Source of the DNA: Puccinia triticina
Taxonomy: Eukaryota > Basidiomycota > Pucciniomycetes > Pucciniales > Pucciniaceae
Direction: 5' to 3'
Assembly: GCF_026914185.1 (NCBI RefSeq)
Contig: NC_070560.1
Location: 3,091,501-3,155,500 of the forward strand
Length of the DNA stretch: 64,000 bases
Position 1 is the stretch's first letter. Every line of letters begins with the position of its first letter. Under the pieces are notes generated by a model that worked only from the letters and a program-made list of their open reading frames with translations, did no database searches and was not told the origin of the DNA. A program made the translations under genes and the position numbers. Positions 22,998-34,300 of the stretch are shown piece after piece.

Positions 22998-23288
22998 TTA
23001 ACCAGTGTATTCGCGATTTGATATGTGAGTCAAGCCATGAATTCGAATAACGGAAAGGGACAGGACAGGACAGGACCGACAGCAACTTCCTCTGCTATGT
23101 AACTCGTTGTTGAGAAGGCTCCTCCCAAGAAAGCAACCGCAGAAGGAAGTAATATAAACAGGGAGTGATTCTTGCTCCCTCAGTCTTACCCCAAGCTCCA
23201 CTGCACCACACACAGCCTCGCCCACCCACACCCAGCACCAATCCACCGAAGAAACTTTCTTCCTTCCACCCAACCAACCGCACCAGAA

Positions 23289-23783
23289 ATGCAGTTCAGC
23301 GTACCCATCGCAGTGTGCCTGGCCTTCGCCCACACTTCCATCGCCAGGCCGTTTAACCCCACCCTCCCCAGCAGCTCACTCGGCAGTCCTCTCGGCCTTC
23401 CAACGCCTGACTATATCATCAACAACCCTAACCTCCCCATCCGTCCCCAACCTGTGCCCGCTAACAACGGCCCCACTCCCAACGACCCGCTCAGATTCTT
23501 AAATCCCAACAACCTCTACGGCCCCCCTATCAACAACCCCTCCGGCATCGTCAGCCCAGCCCCAAACCCATACCCCTACCCCCAGGCCTACGGCAACCCG
23601 GCCTTGGCATATTCCTACGGCAGGGACAATCGGTTCGACGGCGCTTCTGACACGTTTTCGGCAGGCCCTGCTGGCATCTTCTCTGATTCTTCTCGCAACG
23701 GAGCCTACGACTCGCAGCGTGGATCCGGCGTCCTCTTCCAGAAGGAGGCCAAGCCCCAGGACGACTCAAAATCCAAGGCTTAG
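23289..23783 (+). CDS. secreted Pro/Asn-rich protein, paralog of 15961-16503
   Basis: The 164-aa single-exon product starts MQFSVPIAVCLAFAHTSIA with probable cleavage before RPFNPTL. The mature chain is rich in Pro, Asn, Gly and Tyr (NNPNLPIRPQPVP, NPYPYPQAYGNPALAYSYG) and ends VLFQKEAKPQDDSKSKA. I chose the ATG at 23289 because the CCAGAAATGCAGTTCAGCGT context matches the sibling gene exactly and precedes the signal peptide, although the frame is open further upstream. There are no cysteines after the signal peptide. It is probably secreted and structural or effector-like, and shares promoter elements with its paralog 7 kb away. Confidence 0.8.
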   Translation: MQFSVPIAVCLAFAHTSIARPFNPTLPSSSLGSPLGLPTPDYIINNPNLPIRPQPVPANNGPTPNDPLRFLNPNNLYGPPINNPSGIVSPAPNPYPYPQAYGNPALAYSYGRDNRFDGASDTFSAGPAGIFSDSSRNGAYDSQRGSGVLFQKEAKPQDDSKSKA

Positions 23784-24699
23784 TTGGAATGATTTTTTGA
23801 GTCGGCTATGGTGAGCCACCACTCGCCATTCATGCACATCTTCACCAACTGACGGTGCTTCTCTTGTTGCCTATTCTAATCGAAGGATCGTCCCCTCCGA
23901 TGCTTTGTCCACTGTGGCCGGCTTGATTCTCTTGCTTTACCAACTCCGCCATCTACCGTTCTTACATCCCACTGGCCTGTAGTCTGCTTCGTTTGTTGTC
24001 CCATTTCCGCCTTGACCATTTCCCACGCATTTGTTTTCCCCACAATCCTCTATACAAAGACAGTTCCACCATTTTGGGTTATCTAGCTATTCATACACAC
24101 TCTATGACTTCAGTAGTTCACACATGAAGCCGACCGCACGATTTGATGCAATTTGAAATATCATCTCACATCATGAGGGTATTCAAATTTCTTTTCTTGG
24201 AGTCCCAGTGAGAACAACGCGGTGCCAGACGATTTAAGCCCAGGTACAGAGTGTGGGGATGAGTAAGATGCCAGGACAGGATGTTCCGTTCCGCAGAGCA
24301 GTCCAGATAGCCAGCCGGCTGATCGCCAAAAGAAAAAAAAGATATCAGCAGTACTTTCTGGGTTGTTTCTTGCCGAGTATTACACATAGTCACGCGAGTA
24401 TTTGTGCGTCGCATTTACATTCCTTCCACGACGACATGAATGTTGAGGGATCTTGACGAAAGTAGGTAGTGATTTGTTCAAGCTTGTACATCAAGCCATG
24501 GCACTTCGGCTCGGAACACCAGGTGACCATTCATATTTCTACTCTTTTCCTGGATTTAATGTTTTTTTGAGGAACTTGACTCTTGAACTCATGAGGGGGA
24601 CAATTTGATCTGCGCGTAAATGTGAGGAGGCATTCTCCCTTTCGCTTCCTGACTACGTAATCACCCTGCAAAATGGATCACGGTGAGAATCTCATACAA
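23784..24699. other. intergenic between convergent genes
   Basis: This is 3' flanking sequence of the 23289 gene and of the reverse-strand gene ending at 24700. No coding feature is supported. Confidence 0.4.
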
Positions 24700-25353
24700 T
24701 CACTTGGACTTTGAGGCGGGTTGCTTACAGTTTACGTGTAAGAATTCCGCGAGTTTGACCTTGAGCATGGCCCGCTTAGCTGGTCTAGATTCAAAGAATA
24801 TCAAGAATTTAAGAAACCAAATAACCAATTTCCGACGGACTTGTTTGCAGGCTCGGCGGATCGATTTGCGTATTCTTTTCCAGAAGATCTTGTTACACTT
24901 CTGTTTGGAGTTGATAGATCGTTTGTGTAGCTTGTTGTCCGTACTCGTTCGTAGTGGGCGAGCGGAGCTCGGACTGAATAGCTGGCATTGGAGGAGGTCA
25001 GCGAGTAGCCCTGGGTCTTCAACCTCAGTCTTCCCTGCCGATGTCGACCGATCTTGATCCGTGGGTGCACCCCGGATCTCGACGTCCGGGGTGCTTTTCG
25101 CCACTGTGGTTGAGTCGTAGTGGTTGGATTCGGACCAAATGGGGGTTTGGGGATGTGGGCGTAATCCTGGGCGGTCGGGCCATGTATTAGGTCGGGTCGC
25201 CGACGGCAAGGAAGAAGCCTGCTCCAGCGCTCGCGGGATATCCGCGCCGGATGGGATGAATAACGAGTGCGATTCTTCGAAGGTTGATTGAATACCCAGG
25301 CTGGTGGTGAAGAGTAACGCAAATAACCAGCATGGGCTGCCACCCGACTTCAT
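24700..25353 (-). CDS. secreted protein with strongly basic C-terminal region
   Basis: Starting at the ATG at 25353, the frame encodes 217 aa. It begins with a signal peptide (MKSGGSPCWLFALLFTTSLGIQS) and continues with a polar, Pro/Ser/Thr-rich, predicted disordered middle. The C-terminal third is highly basic and helical (FWKRIRKSIRRACKQVRRK), followed by a hydrophobic patch (LVIWFLKFLIFF) and a further basic stretch ending KQPASKSK. The basic helices could serve nucleic-acid or membrane binding or nuclear localisation after delivery, an inference only. No known domain is recognised. An in-frame ATG at 25401 would add 16 residues before the signal sequence and is less likely. Confidence 0.6.
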   Translation of the reverse strand: MKSGGSPCWLFALLFTTSLGIQSTFEESHSLFIPSGADIPRALEQASSLPSATRPNTWPDRPGLRPHPQTPIWSESNHYDSTTVAKSTPDVEIRGAPTDQDRSTSAGKTEVEDPGLLADLLQCQLFSPSSARPLRTSTDNKLHKRSINSKQKCNKIFWKRIRKSIRRACKQVRRKLVIWFLKFLIFFESRPAKRAMLKVKLAEFLHVNCKQPASKSK

Positions 25354-25672
25354 TTCGTCTTGTAAAAGTGTGGATGGTTCGCCTGCGAATAAAGTGCCCA
25401 TGTGCCAGGGCTACACCTCAAGCTGAAGTACGTTTCAGACCGAACGGGGAACGAGCCTGTCAAGTCGGATCGAGACACTGTCTCGGTTTTTGTTTCTGGA
25501 ACCCGGTAGCTGATCAATGCTGCAGAATGTGGAGTTGGATGTTGAGGTGCGTTGGCTAGCCACCATCATGGTGTGATCGGGAGCCCAGGTGTTATAAGCT
25601 CAAAGGAGGCATTTATAGGTGTTACGGCAGCAGCAGATATTGCACTTGGTCTCGTCCGACTCCGGAAGATAT

Positions 25673-25766
25673 CTAACTTAACTAAATCCCTCCTTCGGAG
25701 GTCGCGCTTCGCGCCAGCCCAGGCTGTACCAGGGCTCTCCGACGTGGGGGACTTGTGTTAAGTTAG
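25673..25766. mobile_element. 94-bp Mutator-like MITE with 9-bp TSD
   Basis: The ends CTAACTTAACTAAATCCC and GGGACTTGTGTTAAGTTAG are inverted repeats, flanked by the perfect 9-bp direct repeat GGAAGATAT (25664-25672 and 25767-25775). A 9-bp duplication points to the Mutator superfamily. The interior is a GC-rich hairpin (TTCGGAGG, CGCGCTTCGCGCC). Confidence 0.9.
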
Positions 25767-25775
25767 GGAAGATAT

Positions 25776-26782
25776 GATGTCGCGTCTTGTGCGCGCCACC
25801 ACAGCCCCTATGAATGACAAGTAAAGTGATAGCTTTTGCTGGCGATTCTACAAGCTTGTAACCGCTCAAGGCGAAGCAAAAATTAAAGCTGACGGCAAGC
25901 GCTTACCTTGACCAATGCCCCTTAGGATGGTATTCTTTCGGACCCTTCGTGCTGTAAACCTCAGGCAAGGAGGGACTTTGGTTAAATTGGCTATGCACAT
26001 AATATGCCGCGATCCATGGCCCTTTCTTGGTTCGTATCGTAATTCGTAGGTGTTCGGCCAGTGTGCACTGAGCAGAAACGTGTTGGCACCCCTTTCGATG
26101 GCACGATCCTTATCTCCGTTGTCGTCATCCCCAAACTCAGCCCAATCACCGCAATTCAACATCCGTGGAGTGAAGTGGTGGGAGACGTGTCTCTTCCGGC
26201 CAGCTCTCCAGATTCAGTACCATTTGGTATCGAACTCTCGTGACATAAATATAGTTACTGATGAGGATTGTGCCACATTTTGCGCGACTGGCCCCCGGGT
26301 GTGCCCCTACACCGCCAGCTGTGAAGGCGCGCTCAGCCTGGAAAGACTGGATGCTGATTTTATTGAGGACTTGGATCCACTGAGGATGCACTCAGTTGCT
26401 GCTCAGACTTAAATACATTCTCAGTCCATCGCAGTAAAGCAAATTCATAAAACCCCGCCTTCTTCGTTCCTTCGCCCCACCGAGTAAAACTTCCTCGCGA
26501 AATCTAGCCATCACCTTCCTCTCAGCGTCTATCTGTATCAACAGGTGCGCAAGCTTCCCCGCCAGGGCAATCTGATTCCTTCCGTGGTTGTTCCCTAATA
26601 GCTCCCGTCACATTATAAGCTTAAATACATACATCGGCGAGTATTCATCTACTTCGTACTACGGGCGGATAAGGTACCTTTCGGCATTGCAGGTCAAGCT
26701 CGAGTACCATCTACATTCAAGGACGCACTAGAATAGCTAGAATGTTGGTGCAATTTCCTTCTTTACTTTCCCCTACATATAA
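25776..26782. other. intergenic, no gene supported
   Basis: Overlapping short open frames exist on both strands (25866-26412) but none shows a domain, signal peptide or confirmed splicing. A TATA-like CATATAAATG lies immediately before 26783. Confidence 0.35.
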
Positions 26783-29019
26783 ATGATCCAACAGACTATT
26801 TCGGACGCAGCTCACGAGCCGGATTTTTTCCCCTGCAGAGTTATCGCTGGGGTTTCTAACCTGTCTAGAGTTTGGAAGTCTGTTCGAACCTCAAAATCTA
26901 GAACACCATCACGAGCAAAGAATCGAGTCCCCAGAACAGAAGATCACGAAATACGCGCCGAGTGCACAATGTTGCCGATAATACCGACAAGTGACCGCAG
27001 CTTGAGCAAAATCCTGCAAGAAAGCTTTGGATGGTGCTGGCCACCATTTATCTACCCTCAAGAGCCTTCCGATTCGTGTCTGGCGGTCTTACCCCCTCTC
27101 GTCCTTCGACACTTCAGACGATTGAATCCGGGCACTCAGCAGCAGCTATTGCGGTTCAAAGACGATAGACGGAACGTGGCAAATATTGAGGAATTGGAAG
27201 AGTGCTACAGAAGAACTTGGACGATCAGACGGATATTTCTGGAAACGATCGATAAACTTTACTTGAATGAATCTCTCGAGACCTGGTCTCCCCAATTCTG
27301 GACGGACGATAACTTGAGCGAGTTGTCTTGGTTAAGGCTCATGGATCTGTTGATGATGAAGGAGAAGAAAGAACCCCAAGAACCCGACAGAAAAGCAGAT
27401 TATCCGGTCCACATCAACTTCACACCCTGTCACCCGCTGCAACCCAACCGACCCATCTCGACGCATCGCCAAGTCCAGGTTGAATCGATCAAACACATCA
27501 ATATGTCGGACGATTCGCCGCGTTATTGGACCATAGGCTTCCAGGACACGATCCCCAAGAATCCGAGATTCCATGACCTCTGCTTGAAAAGAACCCATCC
27601 GTTCCCTAACATCATGATCTCAAATCACCTTGACAGATTAGGCCACATCTGGATCGATAAATTACGCGACGAAGATGAGCAAACTGATCCCCCGGCCAAG
27701 AAGTGCAGGGTTTTATTTCAAAAGACTTGCTCGGATGGAGATCTCGGTTTGTTTCTGTGGCCCCAGTTTAATCTCAAGAGGATCGGGAAGACTCTTCCGG
27801 GGAAACTGGCGAACTTCCTAACGACAGATACGCCCAAAATACCAATTTATCAGGGCGGGATTGTTGAAGTTTGTCCCGCGGCTTTCCATTCATCCCCTCC
27901 TCTTTATAAACTCTTGTTGAACGCTAATAAAAGATTTGTTTCCCCCCCCTAATTGTTCCCTTGTTCCCTTTTGTGTTAAAATAGCTTTGCGATCAAGATC
28001 GGCTAATATTATTTACCACGCAATATCGATCTCATAGAGTATTCATCGACCTACAAATCGCAATTGAATTCTGCTGGGCTAGTGAGGTTGACCAGGTCGA
28101 GGCACGAGCAGACTTCCCAGAAAAAAATACCAAAAAAAAAAGTGTAGCTCCGGAAAAACGTTCTTTGTGGATCGATAATCTCTTACAGTGGCCGAATCCA
28201 AGTGAACGGTACGTTTTTCAAGTGCTTGATCCTCGCTTCCTAACAGTCCCTGTAAATAATCAAAGGAATAAACATGTTTTCTCACCTGCTAACCAACTCT
28301 TTTCTTCGATCCTTCCTCAACTCACCCTGATCGATTTTTCTGCTTCGTAACTTTGCTTTCTCCCCACGTGTTACAGCCATTCACATTATGTCAAAGCCCC
28401 GAACTCATACCCCGAATTCGATATAGACGACGAAGAGCAAGACGGGATCGTAATAAGCCAGACGGACGAGCAAGAGTCCCGAGAACAGATAGCTATAACC
28501 AAAGTCAAGGATCAATCGAATCCGATGGATGCCGATCAAGACACTTCAAGCGATGAATGTTTGTTCATGCCCGAAGAAAGAGCAAACAGTCTCACCGAGT
28601 GCAACGATAAAGATGAGAGCATACCAATCTCAGGTACATGTTGCCCACTAGAATGCCCTGCTCAAATCAACTGCTTAGGCACAGATTCATCAGAAAACCC
28701 GATCCTCCGTGACTCCGATTCGGTGTCCTCCCCTCGTAGAATAAAAGTTCTAGGAGAAAAGCATCATCATCAAGATCCCCAAGCCATCCCACTGTCTGAC
28801 AAAAAAGACCATCCGGGAAAGCCATTGCCCCGACGATCAAAACCGGCCTCGAGACACGGAAAAGAGAACGATTCAACTCAAAAAGAAGCCCGGAAAGTGA
28901 ATGCCAAAGGGAAATCTTCGAGTGGTAATAGCAATAAGTCTGCCAAAAGGAAGTCTCCTAGATTAATTGAAATGGCACACTCCAATCAGCCAACAACCTC
29001 CAAAAGAAAACGAATTTGA
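26783..29019 (+). CDS. large hypothetical protein, three exons, nuclear-type tail
   Basis: Proposed exons 26783-27937, 27985-28208 and 28377-29019 give 673 aa. The first frame closes at 27950 unless a 47-nt intron (donor GTTTCC, branch CTAAT, acceptor AAAATAG) is removed. Splicing then continues in phase into an otherwise open frame (LCDQDRLILFTTQYRSHRV). The second intron is regular (GTACGT..TTACAG). The first 380 residues look globular with many Trp and charged residues (FGWCWPPFIYP, LRHFRRLNPGTQQQLLRF, RYWTIGFQDTIPKNPRFHDL). The last 200 are acidic, then Lys/Ser-rich, ending KRKSPRLIEM..TSKRKRI, a likely nuclear localisation signal. I do not recognise the family. A TATA-like box 10 bp before 26783 makes the in-frame ATG at 26969 a serious alternative start. 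The weak first donor makes exon 1-2 joining uncertain. Confidence 0.6.
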
Positions 29020-29981
29020 TCCGCTTGCATTATTTCTCCTCTCTGTTTTTCTTGTTTGTCTATTTTCTTCCTTTTGGGTGCTGATCAGAACAACAAAACA
29101 AATGCTCTATTTTTCATATCTTTCTTGTATGTCTCCACTATAAACACGTCATACCTTACCCCTTGGTTAGATTTGTACTTATTTATTTATTTTCACTGAA
29201 AGGTACTGTTTTCTTGTTACCTATTCTGGATAGACAAACGATATAGAACAAATTTTATAAGATGGGAGGCGTGTAGTTGGCTGGATATATTTCCAGTGGG
29301 GCACAATGTAGGCTGCCAAACATAACATAAGGTCCCAGCCTCCTGTGCAGCATTTGGCTGGTCGCGAAGCAACCCCTACCAGATGGAGGGACTTCTAAAC
29401 TAAAACACTCTGCTGGCGTGAGCCAGATCCAAGGTTTTGGTGGGAGCGGCTTTATTTCCATCACTGCACCTTCAACACTCCACAGATTCTTTCTAGTTTT
29501 TAGTACATGATACATCTACTTCTTGTTTAAAAATGAAAATAAAACAATTACACAGAGTGGCAATGAAGCCAGGAGAGAAATAAGTGCCTCTATGTCACAC
29601 CAGGCTCACACGGGCTTTGTGTGCACATAAGAGCATCTCCTGTTGAGGGTAATTTGGTGACATGTATATGCATATGCAATGTCATCCGTACTTGTGGAGG
29701 GTACACCTAAAAGCCCGCTCAAAATCTGGAAAAAAATCTGCTTTCTCTCACTTTCCCGGTTTTGTTCATCATTGAGTCGCTGTGGGTCTTTCAGGTTCAA
29801 CTTAGATACTCAAGACTCAAGAAGGCCATTTGTAAATGAGACTAGTGTTTCAGGTGAAGAAGTGAAGATAACATCTGGAAGGAACTGAAATCAATTACTC
29901 ATGAAATTGTTGACCAACATAGCTAGCTCAAAGGATTGAAGATCACAGTATTTCAGGAGGAGTTTAATCATCAAAGCACAA
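29020..29981. other. 3' flank and intergenic, no gene
   Basis: Only short open frames are seen. A lone GAGCATCTCCTGTTG at 29632-29646 resembles one end of the MITE at 21797. Confidence 0.35.
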
Positions 29982-29983
29982 TA

Positions 29984-30569
29984 GGGGGGTTCACAATTGT
30001 ATTTTTGGCTTCTGGAGGCCCCATAAAATGTTTCTTGCTGGTGCACATTTGGGCCATAAAATCACCACCAGAAATGGTAAAGCATTTCTGGTCATTGAAA
30101 ATGCAAAAGAAAAATTTAGACTCCAATAGGAATACACACCAGTGCAGCCGGTGACCCATCTGATTCCCGGTCAATACCACTCATCACCTGGAATTCATAC
30201 CTCCATCCAATGGCTGGTCAACACGGTTCATACACACTCAGCTCAGTGAACCCAACACCAGCAATCAGACACACCCATACACCCCACTCAATGACCCACT
30301 TGGTCATTGGGTGGATACACACTCCACTTCATGACCTGTTCATCTGGTCATTGAATGGATGTTATACACTCCACTCAATGACCGGACCTGGTCATTGAGT
30401 GCATACACACTCCACTTGAAGATCAACCTGGTCATTGAGTGCACAGACTCCACTCAATGACTCCGGGTGTTTTCTGACAAGCTAAAATTAGGCTAATTTT
30501 TAATTGCGTGCACATCTCTCCTGGTGAGGTGATAAAATTTTGCTGGTGAAATCCAATTGTGAACCCCCC
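29984..30569. mobile_element. 586-bp mariner-like element, TIR GGGGGGTTCACAATTG, TA target
   Basis: The ends GGGGGGTTCACAATTG and CAATTGTGAACCCCCC are perfect inverted repeats flanked by TA on both sides (29982-29983, 30570-30571). TA target sites are typical of the Tc1/mariner superfamily. The interior carries several short hairpins of the form CACTCAATGACC..GGTCATTGAGTG (30280-30465) instead of a gene. A related interior recurs at 43501-43870. Confidence 0.85.
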
Positions 30570-30867
30570 TAATAATAGGAGTATTGGAGTTGGTTTACAC
30601 CTTGTTTTATATTGTCTCATGTATGTTTTTATGCTTAAAACACTAAATTATTTTTGTTCTAGTTCTTTTTTGCTTTTTCTCAAATTTTTGTCAAAATTGT
30701 GTTCAGTTCACCATTATAGATAACATCTTTATCTCTCTTTCATATATTTCTGATGTTTTGTGTGGCTCATGACTTATTGTTTTTCATTGTTGTTTATAGT
30801 CTATTATCTACTACTACTGGCTTAATATATATACAATTTAAAACAAAGAGTGTGTGATCCAACATCA

Positions 30868-31801
30868 CATGGTATCAAGAGTCATCTCTTGAATTGTATT
30901 CAGTTCAAACTTCAGAGTTAGAGAAGAATTAAAAGCAAACTGAAAAAATCAATCCAAAATGACAGACAAGTCTGATTCATCAAACAATAATAAATCATCC
31001 ATCCCTGTTGATAGGCTTACATTGGCCAATTGGGTACAGTGGAAATCTAGGTTCACACTGTATCTTTAAAGGAATAACTTGGAGGACTTGCCTGACAGAA
31101 AATGGATTGAGGACAAAAGAGCTCTAAAACATATAAGAAGAACAACAACAACAAAGCACTTGACACATTATACAGAGCAGTAAGCAAGGGAATTCATAAC
31201 GACATCCTCAATGATGATACATTGTTCTTGGATGTGTGGGAGGTGTTGGCATCAGCATGTGGAAAAAATTCAATCATAACAACGTGCACTACATATAAAA
31301 AGGTACACTCAATGTGTTTTAATACTGGACTTACCAAGCACATTAATAAATGTGTTCAAGAGTGCATACACTAGGATTTCAGACATAACATAAAATCATA
31401 TGCAAGAATTTGGTACTGTAACTTTATTCATGGCAGCTGCAATGTTTCTTGATAGGTTGGAAAGCAATACCAACATGGCTTCTCTAGTTCAAACATGTTA
31501 CAATATTGAACCTTTCAATTTAAAAAATTTAATTGATTGTATAGTGATTGAAGCGTTGCACCAAGAAAATCTTACCAAATCATGTGATAACATTATTTTT
31601 GCTGCCTCTTCTAATTCCTTATCAAAATTGAATAAGAAGAAATATAAGCAGTCTAGCGGACAAAAGAATAAAGCTGCAGCCCCTACAATTAATAGTGGGG
31701 GTCAATTATCATCTAGTAAGGGAAAATCTGCAAATGATCCTTCAAACTCAAAGTCAACAACCTCCAAATCCGTTGAAAATCAAATCCAGAAGTTGATGTA
31801 A
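30868..31801 (+). pseudogene. 5' end of a decayed copia element (primer site and gag)
   Basis: TGGTATCAAGAGTC at 30871-30884 resembles a primer-binding site for the 3' end of initiator tRNA-Met. An ATG at 30959 opens a gag-like frame (MTDKSDSSNNNKSSIPVDRLTLANWVQWKSRF) that breaks at a stop near 31070. Gag-like sequence continues in pieces to 31801 (FMAAAMFLDRLESNTNMASLVQ). Copia Gag normally begins this way and leads to a zinc knuckle and pol. Here pol is missing and the reading frame has stops and shifts. Confidence 0.65.
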
Positions 31802-31868
31802 GAGCTGAAGATCCTCACTGGGCTAGGCACTGGCTTTCAGGAGAGACAAAGGTCTTGAGGGTTCTGAT
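31802..31868 (-). mobile_element. leader of a reverse-strand LTR element
   Basis: CTCACTGGGCTAGGCACTGG..GAGGGTTCTGAT corresponds to 55471-55518 next to another LTR of the same family. It is separated from its LTR at 32572 by the inserted hAT MITE. Read on the reverse strand, TGGCATCAGAAC follows the LTR as a diverged primer-binding site. Confidence 0.6.
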
Positions 31869-32558
31869 TAGGGTTGAGAATTGGGCCAGGTTGGCCCATG
31901 GGCAACCCACACCAGAGCTCTTGGGTTGTTGCGAGTTGTGATTTTTTTAGGTCCCACACCAAAATGGGCTTGCCCAATGGGCACCTGAGTTTGAATAGTG
32001 GGTTTTGGGCAGCCCGTGGGCACCCATGGCGGGGTGCTTCATCAAGTCATTGTTGAATCAAAACTCAACGAGTCAACACCCAAGTTTCAAAAAGCTATGT
32101 CTGAGGCTATCTCCTGCAATATTACTCTTGTGGCTACCCCGTCTCTTGCCAAGACAGTGCTGACAGCCCCAATGTCATCTTCAGCTTTGCAATTGGCCTT
32201 CTGAAGTGGTCTCTGAACTAGCCAAGACAGTGCTGATGGCATCAATGAAGTCTGTTGCTTTGGAATTGTCCTTCTCAGCTGGTGGTTGCATTCTGGATGA
32301 GTATAGAAAATGATCACTGTCAGGTTGCTAGAGTTGAAGTTGGAATCCTTGATCTTTGCTGAGCTCACAAGCGCTTGTTTGTGGGTCTGACCCAAGTCCA
32401 ACCCAATGAAATCAGTAACCCAGCCCAACCCAACTGTTTTGAGTTGGGCCATTCCAAGAGTCCCACGGATCTTGGCCCATCCATTTGTGTTCAGACCCTT
32501 GTTGGGCTAAGCAAAAAAATGAGTGGGCTGGTTTGGGCCGGCCCAATTCTCAACCCTA
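31869..32558. mobile_element. 690-bp hAT MITE with perfect 8-bp TSD
   Basis: TAGGGTTGAGAATTGGGCC at the left is matched by its perfect complement at the right. GTTCTGAT flanks both sides (31861-31868 and 32559-32566). An 8-bp duplication indicates hAT. The interior is rich in TTGGGCC/GGCCCAA words and lacks a gene. It splits the primer-binding region of an LTR element, which dates it as the younger insertion. Confidence 0.92.
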
Positions 32559-32571
32559 GTTCTGATGCCAA

Positions 32572-33095
32572 TGTCAGGGATCTTTATTTCAGCTAGCTCA
32601 GGGAGAAATATCAGTAGGGAGTTGGTCTCTGCTAAATACTATAGAAGGAGAGAGAGAAAGGGAAAAGGAACAAGAGAGAGAGAAAGAGAAGATGAGATGG
32701 CTTACCTGTTGCAGTGAACTAGGCCAGATGGACAGATTGTGGAAGGATGTTAGTTCATTGCAAGGAGAAGAGAGAAAAAGAAACACAAACCTAGGCCAGA
32801 TGGACAGATTGTGGAAGGATGAGAGAGAGACTTCCACATCTGCCCAGCTGACCTAGACTACATACAAGCTGAGGTGTCACAGATTGTGACATGAGAGTGA
32901 AACAGAAGCAAAAGGATGGAAAGCACACACAGAGAAAGAAACACAACACAAAACCTCAACATTACCTAGCTCAGGGAGACATATCAGCAACAAGTCAGTC
33001 TCTGCTGAGTTAGGAATGGAAGAAACAGTGGCTATATGGGTCTGAGTTGGGCTTATGAAAGGTTTGTGAAGTGCGCGGTGCAGGCAGGCTTTACA
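32572..33095 (-). repeat. LTR, 524 bp (reverse orientation)
   Basis: The sequence starts TGTCAGGGATC and ends GGCTTTACA, giving TG..CA ends, and is homologous to the 250-bp LTR at 55524-55773 (TAGCTCAGG(G)AGA, GTCTCTGCT, GAAAGG(C/T)TTGTGAA). It is longer because it contains an internal duplication of CCTAGCTCAGG blocks and a repeated AGGCCAGATGGACAGATTGT (32721 and 32792). Confidence 0.7.
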
Positions 33096-34032
33096 ATTGA
33101 ACAATCTGTTAGCAATCTTACTGATTTGATGAAGAAATTCACCTCAATGAACATGTTAGAAATGGTGCATAGCTCAAAACAGATCTCTAAATCAACGCAA
33201 AACCCATTTGAAGTAGACTCAGATCAATCAATTTTCTTCATTGCTACATGTTCAACATGCATAAAAGGAATATTTCTCCCGTTTTTTGGTCACCTATTGA
33301 CGTGCAGGGAGATGATCAACAAGATGAGCGAGTATTCATTGCATGGAGAGAAAAAAAAAGGGTGTTGCGCTGGTCAATTATCCGTCTTGTGCTACCGGCA
33401 GGATTCATGGGGCAAAAGGGGCATGGCCGGCCAATGGTCCGTCGTCAAAAAACAAAACGCTGGGCGCGACAACGTTGATATCATATTCCTCTAGCTCTTT
33501 GTCGTCAAACTCTTCACACTTCATCATGTTCATGTTTCCCGATGATTTGGACCAATTGCTCAAGCTTGCTGCCCTTCTCAAGGGGAGTACCAGGCACGAG
33601 TTGCCACTGATTGAACACCTATGAATGCGCAAAAGAGAGTTAATGTGTGATTTGAGACTGAAGATGTTGAGGTGAGGAGTCCTACATACATCTGGGAGGA
33701 GGCTGGTCCGGAGGTAGTGATTCAGATAACGGCAAGTAGGTCTATAGAAAGTAAGCCAAGATGCAGGAATGGCCTGCTGCAAAAACTGAGATTGCCCAAG
33801 GATGAAAGACTAACCTTGATGGTGTACATGGGTGTACCCACTCTCTGTTCCTCAGAGAATATGCGACCTTGCTTCTTGAAGGCCAAGGTTGGCAAGCAAA
33901 GAAGCAGCGTAAACAACACATTGAACAGGTTTGATAATCTGAGCCAAGAGCCAACCTGGGTGTGGGTTTTCCCAACCCAATCCCATGTTGTGGCATTTTC
34001 CCCGGGGAGCCCCCAAGAATTGGGTTTATTAG
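33096..34032. other. no gene supported; retroelement-derived flank
   Basis: Overlapping open frames on both strands have no recognisable domain. The segment lies between an LTR and the left end of a DNA transposon and is probably degraded transposon sequence. Confidence 0.35.
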
Positions 34033-34091
34033 GGCCCGTTTGGCCGCGCGGTGGAATCTCAATCTGAACTCGCGGTCCCCCGCAAAATTGA

Positions 34092-34300
34092 GGGCCTGTA
34101 CCATGGGGCATGAAAATTGAAATTTTCCAAATTTATTTGCCTCAAAATTTCTTGGGACAAAAACTGAGCCTGGCCAAAATGTAGGCTTGAGCCCAAATGT
34201 GAAGAATTTCAACATTTGAACCCTCCGCTAGTTTTCAATTTTTGTGTACAGGGCGAAAAAAGTTTAAATTTCTCAAAATTGAGGCCCACGGTACAGGCCC
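34092..34300. mobile_element. 209-bp MITE, TIR GGGCCTGTACC, TSD TGA
   Basis: GGGCCTGTACCATGGG at the left pairs with the complement of CCCACGGTACAGGCCC at the right, flanked by TGA on both sides (34089-34091, 34301-34303). The interior is AT-rich and palindromic. A lone end of the family (AGGGCCTGTACCAT) lies at 53656. Confidence 0.85.

Noticed and set aside
33405..34215. reverse-strand frames of 125-157 codons
   Set aside because: They overlap one another in different frames and cross the TIR of the element at 34033; no domain is recognised.
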